NCBI RefSeq assembly: GCF_954871325.1
Contig: NC_088776.1
Span: forward strand, 22,740,508-22,804,507
Reading direction: 5' to 3'
From: Gordionus sp. m RMFG-2023
Taxonomy: Eukaryota; Nematomorpha; Gordioida; Chordodea; Parachordodidae
DNA length: 64,000 bases
The stretch's first letter is position 1. Each line of letters begins with the position of its first letter. The notes beneath the pieces were generated by a model that was given only the letters and a program-made list of their open reading frames with translations, did not search any database and was not told where the DNA came from. Positions 11,468-25,439 of this stretch are shown one piece after another. Made by a program: the position numbers and the translations under genes.

Positions 11468-13435
11468 AAATGCTCATAGACTCAAATTAAGGTATAAAAG
11501 ATCGTTTAGATAACTATAAATGATTAAAATATGGAGAGACACAAAATGATGAAACAAATGAATTATAGAATATTTCTTATTACAAAGCGAAATAAATTAT
11601 AAATAGGATCTATTTTGCTTTTCCTAATAAATATATCAAATAGAATTTTTCACACAACATAATCAACAAAAAATGAATTATAACTCCTTACTATATCATT
11701 TGATATTTAAAGACCTAATAGATCATATATTAAATTAAATAATAATTCAAAAAAAGGCCTAGAAATCAAAAGTTTTTACTTAAAGCTTACAAAATTAATT
11801 TTTTAAATTTAATTAAGAACAGTTTTATTTGGAATAAACCATTTTTTCTCACATTTTACCTTCTCTCTTCTCTCTTTTTTTCTATTTACTCTTTACTAAA
11901 TCAAACTATTTCAAAATTGGAATAGGTAAGTTCCACTCATTTTCTTAAATTTCAACTAGGTACTTGGTATCCTTGAGGAAAAAAAATAGGCATCATTCAC
12001 ATAATTCACATTCGCTCACTTTGGGAAGGTCTATGACCAACGTGCTAGATAAGATAAGATATGTTTTATGAATTCTGTTGTAGATCAAGCTGAATATGTT
12101 TTGATTAAATCATCTAGCACATGCCGTATATACATAATATATGAACTATTTTCAACTTAAACCAATTATCTATATCCCTTTTTATTATCATAATCATTTT
12201 TTTTAACCTATAGAAACTAAATTGGAATCTGAAATTGATGCTATTAAAGAAGATGTTGTGACGAAAAATGCTTCTTCAAATGATGAAGAAGTATATTATA
12301 TTATTTAAGTTTTATTTATATAAAACTCTTTATCAAAGTTAGTAAATCCTCAAAAAAAAGAATATAGATATAGATTCTTAAAACAGTTTTGATACTGATT
12401 CTACTTCCTTATTAAAAATTTTGAAAGGATACAAGATATTAAATTCTTATATCTTTTGCTAAACTATAATATTCTTTTTGTAAAATCAATATTACCTATT
12501 AAATTAGAATGGTTAAATATAGGAATATAATTTTGAAATTTTTATTTACTGATGAAGTTCATTAAATGAATATAGACCATATATTTCAAATGATCATATC
12601 TATTAATGATGTAAATTGCATAATTAAACATTTTAATATTCATTTTAGCCCGTTTATTTATTAGACAGGTAAGGCCAGTATTTTTTTTTAGTTGAAATAT
12701 TAATTTACAATAAAGAGTATTTTAAAATTTATTATATTACCATTTCAAAGTATTTAACATTGTTTTAAAAATGAATGTTCAAATTTTGCAGATAAAAGTA
12801 TCATAGCATTATATTCAAAAAAAAATCCTAAATGCAAGAGTGTTTTAAATGTATTTCTATGATTTTTAATATTCAAAACCTTGAGTTTTAATTTGATTAT
12901 TATTTTCTTGATTAATAATTGTTTAATTGGATGGTGTTGTAGTCTGATTATGTACTACTAGATTTAGGGCTTCTTTTAATAATATATTTTGAAGATATTT
13001 TTTTTATCATGTGACACATTCCATATGTACTTAATGGATATGCTTATCTGTTTTTATTTAATAAAAAGGTTAATTTTATTTAAAAATTAGAAAATTTTAT
13101 TTTATTTTTCTCCTGTTTTCTTAAAATATTTTTATGCACATTTTCCTTTCTAATTGGTGTCTATTTTACAATAATATGGTTTACATTTTATTATTTATAA
13201 GTTTATAAAAAAATTTATAGATAGATATATCTGATGGTTCAGAATCACATATATCTTTGCCAACTAATTTCAATAAGCATTTCAAAACAAATACAAAAAT
13301 AAATAATATAAAAATATTATGATAGATCATGGAGTTAATAGTTACTACATCATCCATTTTAGAAATTTTGATGTCTATCAATAATATTACAAAAAAATAC
13401 ACTTTATTATCAACCACAAATAGATGTGTTTAGTG
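11468..13435. other. AT-rich stretch, no recognised gene
   Basis: Mostly AT-rich sequence without convincing coding potential. There is one weak exon candidate at 12214-12308. An inverted pair GTGCTAGAT (about 12040) / ATCTAGCAC (about 12112) may mark a small insertion. TATC-rich text near 12350-12470 resembles the ends of the hAT family at 15707-18121. Confidence 0.5.
12214..12308 (+). CDS. Possible terminal exon of an unknown gene
   Basis: A good acceptor (TTTTTTTAACCTATAG) is followed by 95 bases open in one frame, reading TKLESEIDAIKEDVVTK and ending VYYII-stop. The peptide is acidic and helix-prone. No upstream exon was identified and no homology is recognised, so this may be chance. 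Confidence 0.2.
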
Positions 13436-13665
13436 ATGGAAAATTGATCCACTCAAGCCGGCTCAGCCTCGAGACTGAGTTGAAAAAAATGACTCAACCT
13501 TAGGGACATGCCAAAAAATTTGGCTCAACTTTGGAGAACCAAAATAATTGGCTCAACCTTGGCTAGCCGAAATAATTGGCTCAGCCATGGAACTCAACCT
13601 AAAAAAATTGATCAACCTTGCACTGCAAGCCAAAAAATTGGATCAGCTTTGGAGTGCAAACCATT
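13436..13665. repeat. Degenerate short tandem repeat, GGCTCAACCTTGG type
   Basis: About eight imperfect units of roughly 25-30 bp, each pairing a GC-richer core (GGCTCAACCTTGG, GGCTCAGCCATGG, GGATCAGCTTTGG) with an A/T spacer (CCAAAAAATT). The first bases, TAGTGATGGAAAA, look like a hAT-type end. No coding. Confidence 0.7.
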
Positions 13666-13899
13666 AAATTAATTAGTTAATTGCTTTTATTTTTATTTTA
13701 TAAATTATTATAATGGCATTAGATATTTTTGCTACTGAATCTTAGATTAGATAATTTCATATTATGCTCAAAAATGAAACCTAATAATAATCATATTATA
13801 ATCTTATAGCTTAAGTTGTTATTATATTATTTGGCTATTTTCTAAGAAAAATAAATATTGATATTTGAATATTTTTTGGTTTTGAAAAAATTAATCTGG

Positions 13900-15480
13900 A
13901 ACTCAACGTATAAAGTTAAACTTTTATAATTTATTTTAATGTAAATTGTAAGTGTCATGATTAATTGTGTTGAAGAAATAGATGAGCCAAGCAAAATTTA
14001 TGAGCATATTTAAATGGTATTTAATCATGTGAAATTATCAAAATCAATTTTAATATTGTACTTACTGCTATTGTTAAAACAATCAATTAATTTCATTTTT
14101 AACCTTTATTTATTCTTTTATGATAAGGCAAGATTTTTTGGTATACAACTTTTTTTATTAAAATATTTATATTGCATAACATAACAAATTGTAATAAGAA
14201 AATAATATAATATATAATCCCACATATTTGGAATTATTGTCTCCCAGACATTGAGGCTAGACACATCTTCAATTTGATGGATCATCGGGAAAAGACTCGT
14301 CACTAATAGATGAGAGTTTACTGGAATAATCCCAGGCCATTTTGAAAGTTTAATTATTTTGTGATAAGTAAAAAAGAAACAAATACAAATGATCATTAAT
14401 GGGTTATATATCTTTTATTATCAATTCCTTATTTTTAAGATACTTAAGAAAATTTGCAAAATATAATGTTATTGTATATGAATAATATTGCCTTTTTATT
14501 TTGGAAATTTGTTGGCATTGATTTTCCAATATTATCAACATTACCCTTTAACAATGGCTCTAATAAAATAGTTAAAAAATTTATCTGTCGAATATTGAAT
14601 GGCAATAGAACTAAAAATAAAAAATACACTACAATATTTTATATAAATACATTCACTGATTTTTTAACGATCTTTAGGCATGACATACTTTTGTAATTTT
14701 CTATATTTTGCTAATTGATATTGAAGCAGGATTAAATATATCTTAATGAACAAAATTTATTATTGAATATCATCTCTTAAAAAATGATGGCAATATTCCA
14801 TTTTCAATTCTGGAATCCACATGGAAAATTTATCTAATTTTGCTATATACTTGTTTGTCTTTATTATCATAACATTTGGGCTAATATTATATACTGAAGA
14901 TTATTTATGAATTGTTTGGTAATTTCTGATATTGCCTCTATTACCCGTTAAATGTATATCATCATATAATATTATTTACATTGTTATATTTTTGAAGCAT
15001 AAGTAATTTTGCTTCTTATTATATAAGGAAATTAAATTGTAACACCTTTATTGGTCATTGTCTTAAATTCATTTAGCATCTTAGTTGATTTATGCAATTT
15101 TTATTAAATTTGGTGCTAAATCTACCATTGCATCATTCACAATGAGGTTAACTATGTGGGCTTGGCACCTTATACATTTTAAGGGCAGTTATGCTGAATC
15201 ATAATCCTTAAGATTCTCAAGAATCTCAATGGCATTTACTACATTTGTGCCATTATCTTGGCTGATAAAAAAGACTCAAAAATATTATACACATTTAGAC
15301 ATTTATAAAATCATAACTGACACATCAGTAGCTTTGTTATGTGAAAAAACTAATATGTCTAGTAAAATATTAATGTAAGTATTTGCTTATAAAGTGTACA
15401 GTAATGGTGCAATAAGACATCCCAGATATACCGATGCAGATTCTTTCAGAATATTTGATTATTTTGACTTGACTTATATT
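13900..15480 (-). mobile_element. hAT transposase remnant, left copy of an inverted pair
   Basis: Read on the minus strand, the block near 15200-15120 gives CQAHIVNLIVNDAMVDL, the conserved central motif of BED/hAT transposases. The 14396-14118 part corresponds to the C-terminal dimerisation region. The whole stretch is the reverse complement of 18590-21310, including non-coding text near the outer ends (AAGTGTCAT...AATTAATTGTGTTGA). Frames are interrupted many times. Confidence 0.75.
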
Positions 15481-15706
15481 AAATATTAATTTTATTTTTA
15501 GCTCTCTGCACCAGATTTTAGTAGAATGATATATTTATATAATAAATCTTTAAAATTTTTGAAATCAAATAATTTAATTGGTAGATTTTTTTGTATAATC
15601 ATATTGAAGATTGTAGTATTAATAAAAATATTTAAACTCAGATTTACATTTTTTGATAAAATTGATTTGATAGGTGATATGTTAAAATTCCCAATCACAT
15701 TCAATG

Positions 15707-18121
15707 CATTATTGAGCAGTACCGCAAATACTTGTATCTAAGATAAAAGATCCTTTTATATCTTGTACTCAAGTATCTTTTTGACATTTTTGATAAGGTA
15801 CTAGTATCTGGATCTAAGATCCTTTATTCTAAAAAGAATCCTGTATCTTTTTCAGTTTCTTGACAAAAGATATGGACAAAAATTCTTTTATTACCATGAT
15901 TGAAAAATTTACATATCACAGATTATAATCTTATTTTATGTGGAATCTTATATCAATTTCCTTATTTTTTTCCACTATTTTTTAAATTTATTCACAACCA
16001 AAATTAGCTGGAAAATTTACAAATGATAGATAAAAAAAATAATCCCAATCTTAAAATTTTAGATGTTTCAAAATTATAATAGGTCAAAAGAGACTATATG
16101 TAGGCTTAATATCAAACCTGTACAAACAAAAATGATAAACTCCTCTACAAATTTTGTAAACATATTGTATATTATTTATATATATTTTTTAAATAAGAGA
16201 TGTCATTTAGGCATTTATACCCAATATAGGTTGTATCTAAAAGAGCTCAGAAGAAAACCAGAAAATTCTACCACTATGAAAAATGATTAAACCCATTATA
16301 TCAGCTTCATTTAATGCCATTAATAAAACAAACTTAATATTTATACAAAATAAAAGTGGATATGTAAATATATTGCTTAGAGTTTATAAAGAGCCTATTA
16401 TGAACAGCCTAAATTGATATGATATTCTAGATATTTTTAGTAATGTTGAATCATTTAAAATATTTTTAAGGAGGTGTTTGCAGAAGTATAGAAGAAATTT
16501 TTGAGAATGAAATAGATACTTTAAAAAGTATTTCAAAAATTAAAAAGTATTTCAAAAAATTAAATATATGCAGCATGTCAGATTTGTGGTCTAAAAAAAC
16601 CTGTAATTTTATGGGAATAACAGCTTAATTATTATTTTCAAAGAACACGAGATACCCTTGAAGGAAGTCAATAGCCTTGGCATGTCGTAGAATGCCTGAA
16701 ACACATTCTCATTTACCGAATATGATGTATAATTAAATAATCTTGACATGATTTTTAGGAATGACTGTCTATTAACGAAATCAAAGATGGTTAGTACAGA
16801 ATTTTTTTTAATGTATATATATTTAGATGAAATAAATAAAACAATATTACTCAGTGCCTGCCATACTTTATCTTTAATTGCCATCATAGTCAAATTCAAG
16901 GAATCTTGGAAGGGTTTACTATGCAGTATTAAAATTGTAAAAAATTATGAGATTCATAAGAAAAAACCTAATCTTCTGAAAAGATAAGGAAGATTTAGCT
17001 GAAAGTTCCATGTATAACCAGGTGGAATAGTCTATAAGATAGTATGACTTCACTGTTAAAATATAAATCATATTTAAATTTATTATTTGAAACAATTGAT
17101 GTCCCATTTTTAAATAAGCGGACATAGTTTATATTTAGGAATATTGTAAGGTTTTAACCCCCTGTAGCAATTGTATTAGACAAACTAAAGGAATAGTATA
17201 TTTTATAGAAAAATAGTGTCCATTATTTATCATTAAAAGGGACTTAGGTACTTATAAATTCAAGTTTGAAATATTGCCTACTTTTATTAGAAGCTGTCCA
17301 AGATGTTATGGGCAAAAGATTTGCTAAAATTTTTTCCTATGATGATGAATACAATGAAACTTTTGTCATCATTATCATATCTATATTCAGGTGGAAAATA
17401 CTATCAGAGTATATTATTAAAAGAAGACCTAAATGTAGTACCAGTAGTATATAATCAAACTCGAACTATAATGCCAATTGATTTAACATCTAATAAAAAA
17501 AATGAGAATTGATTTTCTTTTGGTTGCTAAATTCAATATACAAATAACATTGAGCTGAAGGTATTAAATTATTTAAAGACCATCGAAATACATTAGAGAT
17601 GCTTAATTATTAGCCTTCTGAGAAAATTTTTTAAAAATATTTTATCAATACCTTCAGCTCCAATTGTAAAGTTATTCACTTTTGGCACAATGTTAAATAT
17701 GCCGAAACTGCAAAGGCTTAATAATAAATTATTTGAAAAATTGATTATCTTAAAAAATAAGGATTTAATTTAATCTATTTTAAATACTCATTTGCAAAAA
17801 TATTTCAACTACCATAAAAATATTAGTTTCCTTTCTATGCCATGATTGGGCTAAAACTAATATTAAAATGCCTGATTGTTATAATTATCTCATCATTGAT
17901 TAATTTATTTCACCAATAAATAATTAAAATTGTAAAACTATTCTTGATGATAATTTTATAAAAATATCATGTATTTACGATGCTCTCATTTATTAAAGGA
18001 TACATGCATCTTTTATCTTGTATCTTTTTGATATTTTGGATACTTGTATCTGTATCAAAGGTCCATTTATTATAAAGAATATGTATCTAGATTATTTTTT
18101 CGGAGAACCTGCCCAACTCTG
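15707..18121 (+). mobile_element. hAT element with CAGAGTTGGGCAG ends, decayed
   Basis: The right end, read on the other strand, is CAGAGTTGGGCAGG; the left end CATTATTGAGCAG matches 9 of 13. Both ends have the subterminal run of TATCTAAGAT/TGTATCTTTT motifs. Inside, plus-strand fragments resemble the C-terminal half of a hAT transposase: VAIVLDKLKE near 17165-17190 and KYCLLLLEAVQDVMGKRFAK near 17266-17330. Many stops, and no target duplication could be recognised. It lies between the two inverted hAT copies. A second, solo end of the same family is at about 57000-57215. Confidence 0.65.
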
Positions 18122-18589
18122 CATTTGCAAGGATTTACAAATTATGGATTTAGGTTGGAGTGTTATAATATAGAAATGCAATAAATTCTTTTATTATAAA
18201 TTGATTTTCATTTTATATTATAAAAATTTAAAAAAACAGGCGTAATTCTATAAATTTATGACTAGAGACTAAAATATAGAATAAAAAGGTTTTTTTCTAT
18301 TGGTAACTTTTATACTGAAGTCCTATTTACAAGAATTGCGTCTTTTGTGATTTTTCTTGGGAGTAAATTGAAGTATTTTGGTATTTGTATAAGATTTGTT
18401 ATTTGATATGAATTATAATTAGAGGATTATGATTGTGAATCATCCAATTTGGAGGAGATATGACAGAAAATCTCAAAAATAAATTTAAATTTTAAAAATT
18501 CATATTTGCATCATGCTTATGTTATCATTTGGTCCAGAATCTAAACTCTCATGGTTTTATCCCTGAGCTTCCATCGTGCTATATCTTAT

Positions 18590-21310
18590 ATTTTATAACG
18601 GTTATCATGTTGTTTATTGCGCCATTACCGCATACTTTATAAGCGACTATAAATACTTTAATATTTTATTAGACATTAGTTATTCCACATCCTCACAAAG
18701 CAACTGAGGGTCAGATAGGATTTGTAAATATCTAAATGAATATAATATTTTTGGTATAGTCATTTTTATCAGTCACAATAATACCGCAATAAGAATCTCT
18801 AGGATCAGAATTCAGCGTCACTACCTTAAATAGTATAACTAAGGTGCCAAGTCCACATAGTTAACCTTATTGTGACAAATGTAATGGAAGATATCATCAC
18901 TCTTAAATTTAGTTGATAACTTTATATGTTAAATGTTAGGACAGTAACCAATAAAGGTGTTACAATTCCATTACCTTATATAACAAGATAGAATTCAAAA
19001 TTTCTTAGATTTTAAAGAGCTAACAAAGTAAATAATATTGGAAGAGTGCTTTATGGATAGCGAGGAAATAAATATTTAAAATTAATTTAAAAATTTTTAC
19101 CTCATTTCTATTTTCTAATCAGTTAACATACTAGAATATCTTAATGAAGTAAAGGACTCTGATAATCCTCAGTGCATAATATTAACCACAAATGTTATGA
19201 TAATAAAGACAAACAAGTACATGTAAAATTGGATAAATTTTTCACATATGTTTTTACTGTCTTGGATCTCAGAATTAAAAATGAGATATTGTCATCATTT
19301 TTAAGAGATGATACATTCAATCATTAACATTATGATATTTTTTATCCAGCTTCTGCTTCAATATCAATTAGCATTTCACAATATAGTATTAAAAAGTATG
19401 TTATGCCGAAAGATCGTTAAAAAATCGGTGAAGTTATTTATATAAAATAATGCAGAGAATTTTATCTATTTTTAGTTCTACTGCCATCAGTGTTGTTAAA
19501 CGCTACTTTTAAAACTACGCTATCGTTTTCAAATGAGTAGCGCGCTATTAGCTAATTTTTACGCTATTTTGATTTTTTTTAAAAATATTTTTTACGTAAC
19601 TTTATTTCCACAAATAAAATATTGGTAAAAAAATATGACTATAATTTGTTACATATATATATATAATTTATTTATTATTGCACTTTAATAATAATAACAT
19701 TTCGGTACTGTCATCCCCAATTCTAGAGCGATGATCAGAAAGTATAAGCTTTGCCATACTAAATAATCGTTCAGCACTAGCACTTGAGCTCAGCGCAGTA
19801 TTAAATTTAATAAACACACTTTTTATATGAAAAAAATCATAAAAATATTTAAATGAGTATTTTTAGATTTTAAAAAAGCATCTAGAGATTCAATAATATT
19901 ATTATTTATTTTAAAAAAAGATCTTGCTATAGTATTAGTATCGTGGTTAGGTATGACATTTTTTAACGTTATCATCAGCCTATCAAGTTGCCCTTTAGAT
20001 TCAGTTAAATTATTGTATGGCCAATTTAACTTGAAACTAGGATGAACGATAGCAGTTATTACATTATCATCATCATACAGTTCTGGAGATCTAATTTATA
20101 TAAAGCGATTGTATTTATAAAAAAAAGAAGAATACCTTTTTAATTTTCAAAATTTAAATTTATCTGAGATTTAGATTCATTTATAAAAAAATATTAAAAT
20201 AGCATTAAATTATGGTAAATAAAGATTTTAAAAATATAATTATTATACACAAGGTAATTAATAATATATTAATTTTGAATTTTATATTAATATTATAGAA
20301 AGGATAATCTATATTTTTCTCATTTTCCAAAGAAATTTCGCTATCTTCAACAATCTCACACATTTTTAATAACTAGATTTATAATGCTAACTACATTTAT
20401 AATGTATATTTTTAAATATAAATTTCAAAATTAAATTAAATAAAAGGATTATAATTTTAGATTTAATAAAAAATATTTTTTAGATGTATTTATTATGTAA
20501 AATTGATAGTAGCGAAGTAGCTTCTAAATTAGTAGCGAGCTACGGCTATCGCTATTTTCTAAAAAAAGTAGCCAGCTAAAGCTACCGCTACTGAAAAAGT
20601 AGTGTATATTTTAACAACACTGACTGCCATTCAATATTCGACGGATGAAATTTTAAAATTGGAGCCATTGTTAAAGGGCAATATTTGAAATATTTGAAAA
20701 TCAATGCCAACTATTTTACAAGGTAAAAAGCCAATATTATTCATATACAATAACATTATATTTTACAAATTCATGAGTATCTTAAAAATAAAGAATTGAT
20801 TTAAAAAAATAAAACCCATTTATGATCCATTTGTATTTGTTTCTTTTTTATTTATTGCAAAATGACAAATGGCCTGTGATTATTTGCTGCATCAATCTTC
20901 AGGTGTCCCTAGCGAACGAGTTTTTACCCATGCAGGAAACACAATGACAAAAATAGGATAGATTAAGACCCAGCAAATTGAGGATGTATCTATGCCTCAA
21001 ATGCCTGGGAGACATTTTCCAAATATGTAGGAATATATATTATATTATTTGCTTATTACAATTTGTTATATATACAATATACATATATCAGTAATTTATC
21101 ATAAAAAAATATAATAAAATCTAAAAATGAAATTACTTGGTTGTTTATGTAGCAATCGTAGTAAAAAATTGGTTTTGATATGATTTTTTATTAAATACCC
21201 TTTAAATAAGTTCATTAGTGTCGCTTAGCTCATCTCGTTCCTCAACACAATTAATTATATGACACTTACCAATTTACATAAAAAAAATTGTAAACTATAT
21301 TTGATTTTAA
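18590..21310 (+). mobile_element. hAT transposase remnant, right copy of an inverted pair
   Basis: The counterpart of 13900-15480 in the opposite direction. Near 20890-20950 it reads SSGVPSERVFTHAGNTMTK, the conserved hAT dimerisation motif, with IEDVSMPQMPG after it. The copy is interrupted at 19488-20622 by a complete non-autonomous hAT. Stops are frequent. The two copies point away from each other and share outer and inner limits, as expected of one palindromic element or two inverted insertions. Confidence 0.75.
19488..20622 (-). mobile_element. Complete 1.1-kb hAT, TSD ACTGCCAT
   Basis: Ends are CAGTGTTGTTAAACGCTAC and, on the other strand, CAGTGTTGTTAAAATATAC. The 8-bp duplication ACTGCCAT flanks both sides (19480-19487, 20623-20630). 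Subterminal GTAGCG/CGCTAC motifs are dense at both ends. On the minus strand near 19800-19690 it encodes the hAT dimerisation motif SSSASAERLFSMAKLILS, so it is a deletion derivative of an autonomous element that kept the C-terminal coding end. Confidence 0.9.
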
Positions 21311-21546
21311 ACTAATTGATAAAATAATTACTTCTTTATAAACACAAACCTAATTGATATATATATTTATAAAATCTCTAGTTCACCCAAATCCCCCTTT
21401 ACAAAAATCCCTTGTCCTCCCCCAAAATTCGAGTTCCGAGTCAAATACGTCATATTTCAACCAATCTATAAATTGTTCTGTCAGAGAAGTGGCCGTCAAC
21501 TATTCTCCTGACCAATCGTCAATGGATAATTCCATAGCAAATCTAC

Positions 21547-24500
21547 CAGTGATTCGGCCGACTATCTCAAAAATGAGTGAAACTTGGCATGTTAGTTATT
21601 TATGTTGTAAATGTTAATAAAATTCAAATTTTAGTGCGCTAGCTCCACCAGATCTAAAAATATACGTCTTCAAGAAAATCGCGTAATGCGTGATTTCATT
21701 AAATCTTGTTTTTTTTAAAAAATACTTAAGATAGAGTTACAAATAATATATCATTTTATAGCCATTAAATTTTTACATTGGAAAATATCGAAAAAAATTT
21801 AAAAATTCCAAATGTTTTCGTATTTCCGGTAAAAATAAAAAATAAACATTGTTAGGAAGGGATTTTTTTGGGTGTTGATATTCTCTAAAATTATTACCTT
21901 TATATTAAACTATTTAATATCTCGATAGCCTTGTTTTTTTAATTTTATTAAAATTTTTATAAATAAAAAAAGATAATATAGATGGTGTAATATTAAATAT
22001 TTTTTATAATATAATATATTTAATAAAAATATTTACATTGGTATTAAAATTTAAATGAGTATAACCAATATGATGTCCATAGGCAATAAATAAGAAAGCA
22101 GCCCATACGGATATGGTTATTAAAGACTCTATATTTTAAATAAACATTTTAAAATTATATATTAAAAAAATACCTCTTGTTTTAATCTTATCTAGTCCTG
22201 TGCGCTGATGCCTGGCACAATTTTCAAAAATCTAATCGAAGGCCGGCGGCGCACCGATTTTTAGCCACCGTCAGCAAAAGCGGCTTAAATCGACGCAGTT
22301 ATAAATTTTTATAACATAATTTTTTAATTGCTTAATAATTTTTTAAAAAAATAATAAATATAAATATTCTACAGATATCTCGTAAAAATCTATTTAAGAG
22401 AAAACTCATAAATCCAAAATCGATTTCGTGATTTTATAATTAACATGTATAAAAATTATTTTATTTAAATTTCGGGATATAATGATGATCTCTTTGAATT
22501 CAACGTCAATCCAACGGTAGAGAAAACTATTTCACTGGGTGTGCTAGTAGCTGAAATACAAAGAATTTTTCTTGGCGAGCCTGTAAAGATTGAGAAGCTC
22601 ACTCTTTTTTTCTCTCCAAAAATTTAGAACATCCATATCACGTAAATGTCGTTTTCCAAGAAGAATGTGACATTCTTCTTCTAAGTCACCTAACGTGGAA
22701 TCATAATTTGTATTTGTTGAATGTTTAATTGCCAATTTTGTCAAATAACTTTAATTTAATAATTCATCTTGATCCTCAATAACTATATTTACTACCTGAA
22801 TATCAACATTCTCTATAAGTTTAGATGTTTTATTATAAATTCGGAAGCTGAACTATTTTCTTCTATTATATACTTTGACACAATTGTCAATTTTTGAAAT
22901 CTTGGGTCTAAAAGAGAAGTTAATAACAAGTAATTTTTTAAATAAAAAATTAAATAAATGAATATATTTATATATCATTCTTGCAGATCACAAACCGGAA
23001 ATCGTAACGCAAATTTTTTTTGCATATTTTCCTTAAGTGAAATGATTTCAGAACTATTACTATCATTTACTATTAAATATGTTTCAATTTTAATTCTAAA
23101 AAGTAACGCCAAGTTTAACTTAGGCTTTTGTATTGATAGAAATTCGACAGTTTTTGAATTTTGTAAGAAATGTTAATAGTTCTTCTAACAGATCAGATTC
23201 ATAGTTTGATAATTTGAGAAAGTGTTTCCTAATTCTTTTCAAAACATTATTAATTAAATTTTTATTTAATCTAGATATGCTTTCTAGCATAATTAATATA
23301 CTATGCCAACGTGTTGGGACATTTAATTTTAAAATTTTCATATGCGTGGAATTATTATTGTTAGCATTGGATATACCAATTTGAAAACGGGCATGTGAAT
23401 ATGGATAAGTGCTATCAAGATCTAACATGTCTGATGTTATATTGTACTTAGGCATTTTCTTTGATCTGCCTCAAATTCAAATTCAACCTCTGCATTTTTA
23501 TATCTTAGAGCAGTAATATTCTCTAATTCTTTTTATGAGATTTTCAACAAAGGGTACCTTTTTAATACCATCTGTTACCAGATTCTGTAAACCATACATA
23601 AGTGATGTTCATAAATCGAACACCCTTTCTAACATTAGGTCCAGCATCTGTGACCATTTGTATTTTTTTCTTTTTTAAATTAAATTCCTCTTCTAATTTA
23701 TCAATCTCAGTTAGAATTGTTTCACCTGTGTGTTTTTGGGTTATATAATGAGTTGCTAAAGTATAAATCATTTCAAAATTATCATTTATTAAATGAAGTG
23801 TAAATGTAATATAGTTTCTTCTTATATTAATCTATCCACATATCGAATGTAATTGCGCAAAATTTTGACCCTGAGTTAATTTGTTCTTGTACATGTGCTT
23901 TCATTGATAGGTAAACATCATTAAAAGCAGTACGGCTTAGTGTTGTCCTGCCTGGCAAATCAGAATTAAAATTGATAATTTTATATTTCTAAAATAAGTA
24001 TTTTGAAAATTATAACAGAAAATCATTATATCTTTAATTTATATTAGAAAACAAACAAATTAGGGAGAATTTATCAAGAAGAAATTAATTTGTTAAAAAT
24101 TTATTCTGGGTTGTAAAGCTACACAGAAACAAAGATGATTAGGGCAAATAAATATGCAATTATCCAATATTATTTATATCATTCATGTCTATGTGTAATC
24201 TATTGTTATCATGGCTATGAAATTCAACTATTGTAAACCTTCCTCAGTAGCCCATGCTATTTCAATAGAACAATAAAAACATAAAGGTAGATCTATTATA
24301 GATAATATATCAATTTTTTTATAAATTTGACACCTTCAAAAAATTTTTCATTCCTATATTATCAATTGATTGAAAAGGTAATAAGTCAGTTCAACATAAT
24401 AACACATAGTTTCTTGCTAGAAGCCATTTAGGTTTAAGAATTTATCTGAAATTTTGGTTTGGATATAAAATATTTTTTTAAATCTTGCGATTTGAATGAA

Positions 24501-25439
24501 GTATCTTCTTTAATATTATGATCAGAAGTTAAGTGTTTTAACAAATTTCCTTTGCTAATGTTGATAGAAAAGTTGAATTTTTAGATTATATTTTAAGAAC
24601 ATATTTTTTAATTTATTAAAGATTTTGGCTTATATGAGAAAATGATTTTAAAAAAAGATACTGTATAAATGGCTTATTTGAATTATCATCGTCTACAATA
24701 GCTTTTCCTAATCAACAATTACAATAAAATTTGTCAAAATTTATGGAAATTGTTTTATTATCTCTTTTTAAGTGTAAGAAACCAAAAAACTTCCACACAA
24801 ATGATTTTTATTATTTACTGTTATAATACTAAAATTATTTTTTATATTTATTAAATGTAGATGCATCCATTTTAAAAAATATGTAAAATTATGGTAACTT
24901 TTGGAATTTTTGATTAATTGAATTCTATAATGACATAAATATAATTATGAGCCGGCGCACAGGTCTAGATATACTCAATTGGTTTTTAATTTTAATTCCA
25001 ATACAATTCATATTTTTATTAAAAATATTATATTATAATGATTTTTGAATATAACGTCATCTATATTACCTTTTTTATTTATATAAATAATAAACATTTT
25101 TAAGAATATCAACACCCAAAAAGAATCCCTTCCCAATGTTAATTTTTTATTTTTACCGGAATAATAACATTTGGAATTTTATTTTTGTTTCGATATTTTC
25201 CAATGTAAAATTTTAAGGGCTATAAAATGATATATAATTTGTCGCTCTATCTTAAGTATTTTTAAAAAAAAAACAAGATTTAGTGAAATCACGCATTTCG
25301 CGATTTTCCACTTTGAAGCATATATCTTTGGATCTGGTTGAGCTAGCACTCTAAAATTTTGAATTTACTAAAATATACAAAATAGATAACTATCATGCCA
25401 AGTTTCATTTATTTTAAAGATGATCGTCCGAAAATCTCG
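21547..25439. mobile_element. Element with ~0.5-kb terminal inverted repeats, split by a hAT
   Basis: The left arm (21547-about 22070) and right arm (about 24970-25439) are diverged inverted copies. Shared landmarks are GATTCGGCCGACTATC / GATTTTCGGACGATCATC at the tips, GAAACTTGGCATG, GTGCTAGCTCAACCAGATCC and GGGTGTTGATATTCT. The same tips bound the KIAA1586-like hAT at 33495-35743, so this is likely a non-autonomous relative. The middle is occupied by another hAT (22197-24963). Target duplication not seen. Confidence 0.7.
22197..24963 (-). mobile_element. hAT element, minus-strand transposase, decayed
   Basis: Ends CCTGTGCGCTGATGCC and, on the other strand, CCTGTGCGCCGGCTC, with TCTAG beside each. 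Minus-strand fragments in order: LPGRTTLSRTAFNDVYL and AITFDMWID (about 23960-23835); HTGETILTEIDKLEEEF with MVTDAGPNVRKGVRF (23771-23562); LNVPTRWHSILIMLESISRL (23455-23120); and a helical piece ending near 22544. These are the successive domains of a BED-type hAT transposase. Several stops and frameshifts; no conserved dimerisation motif seen. It interrupts the long-TIR element. Confidence 0.75.
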
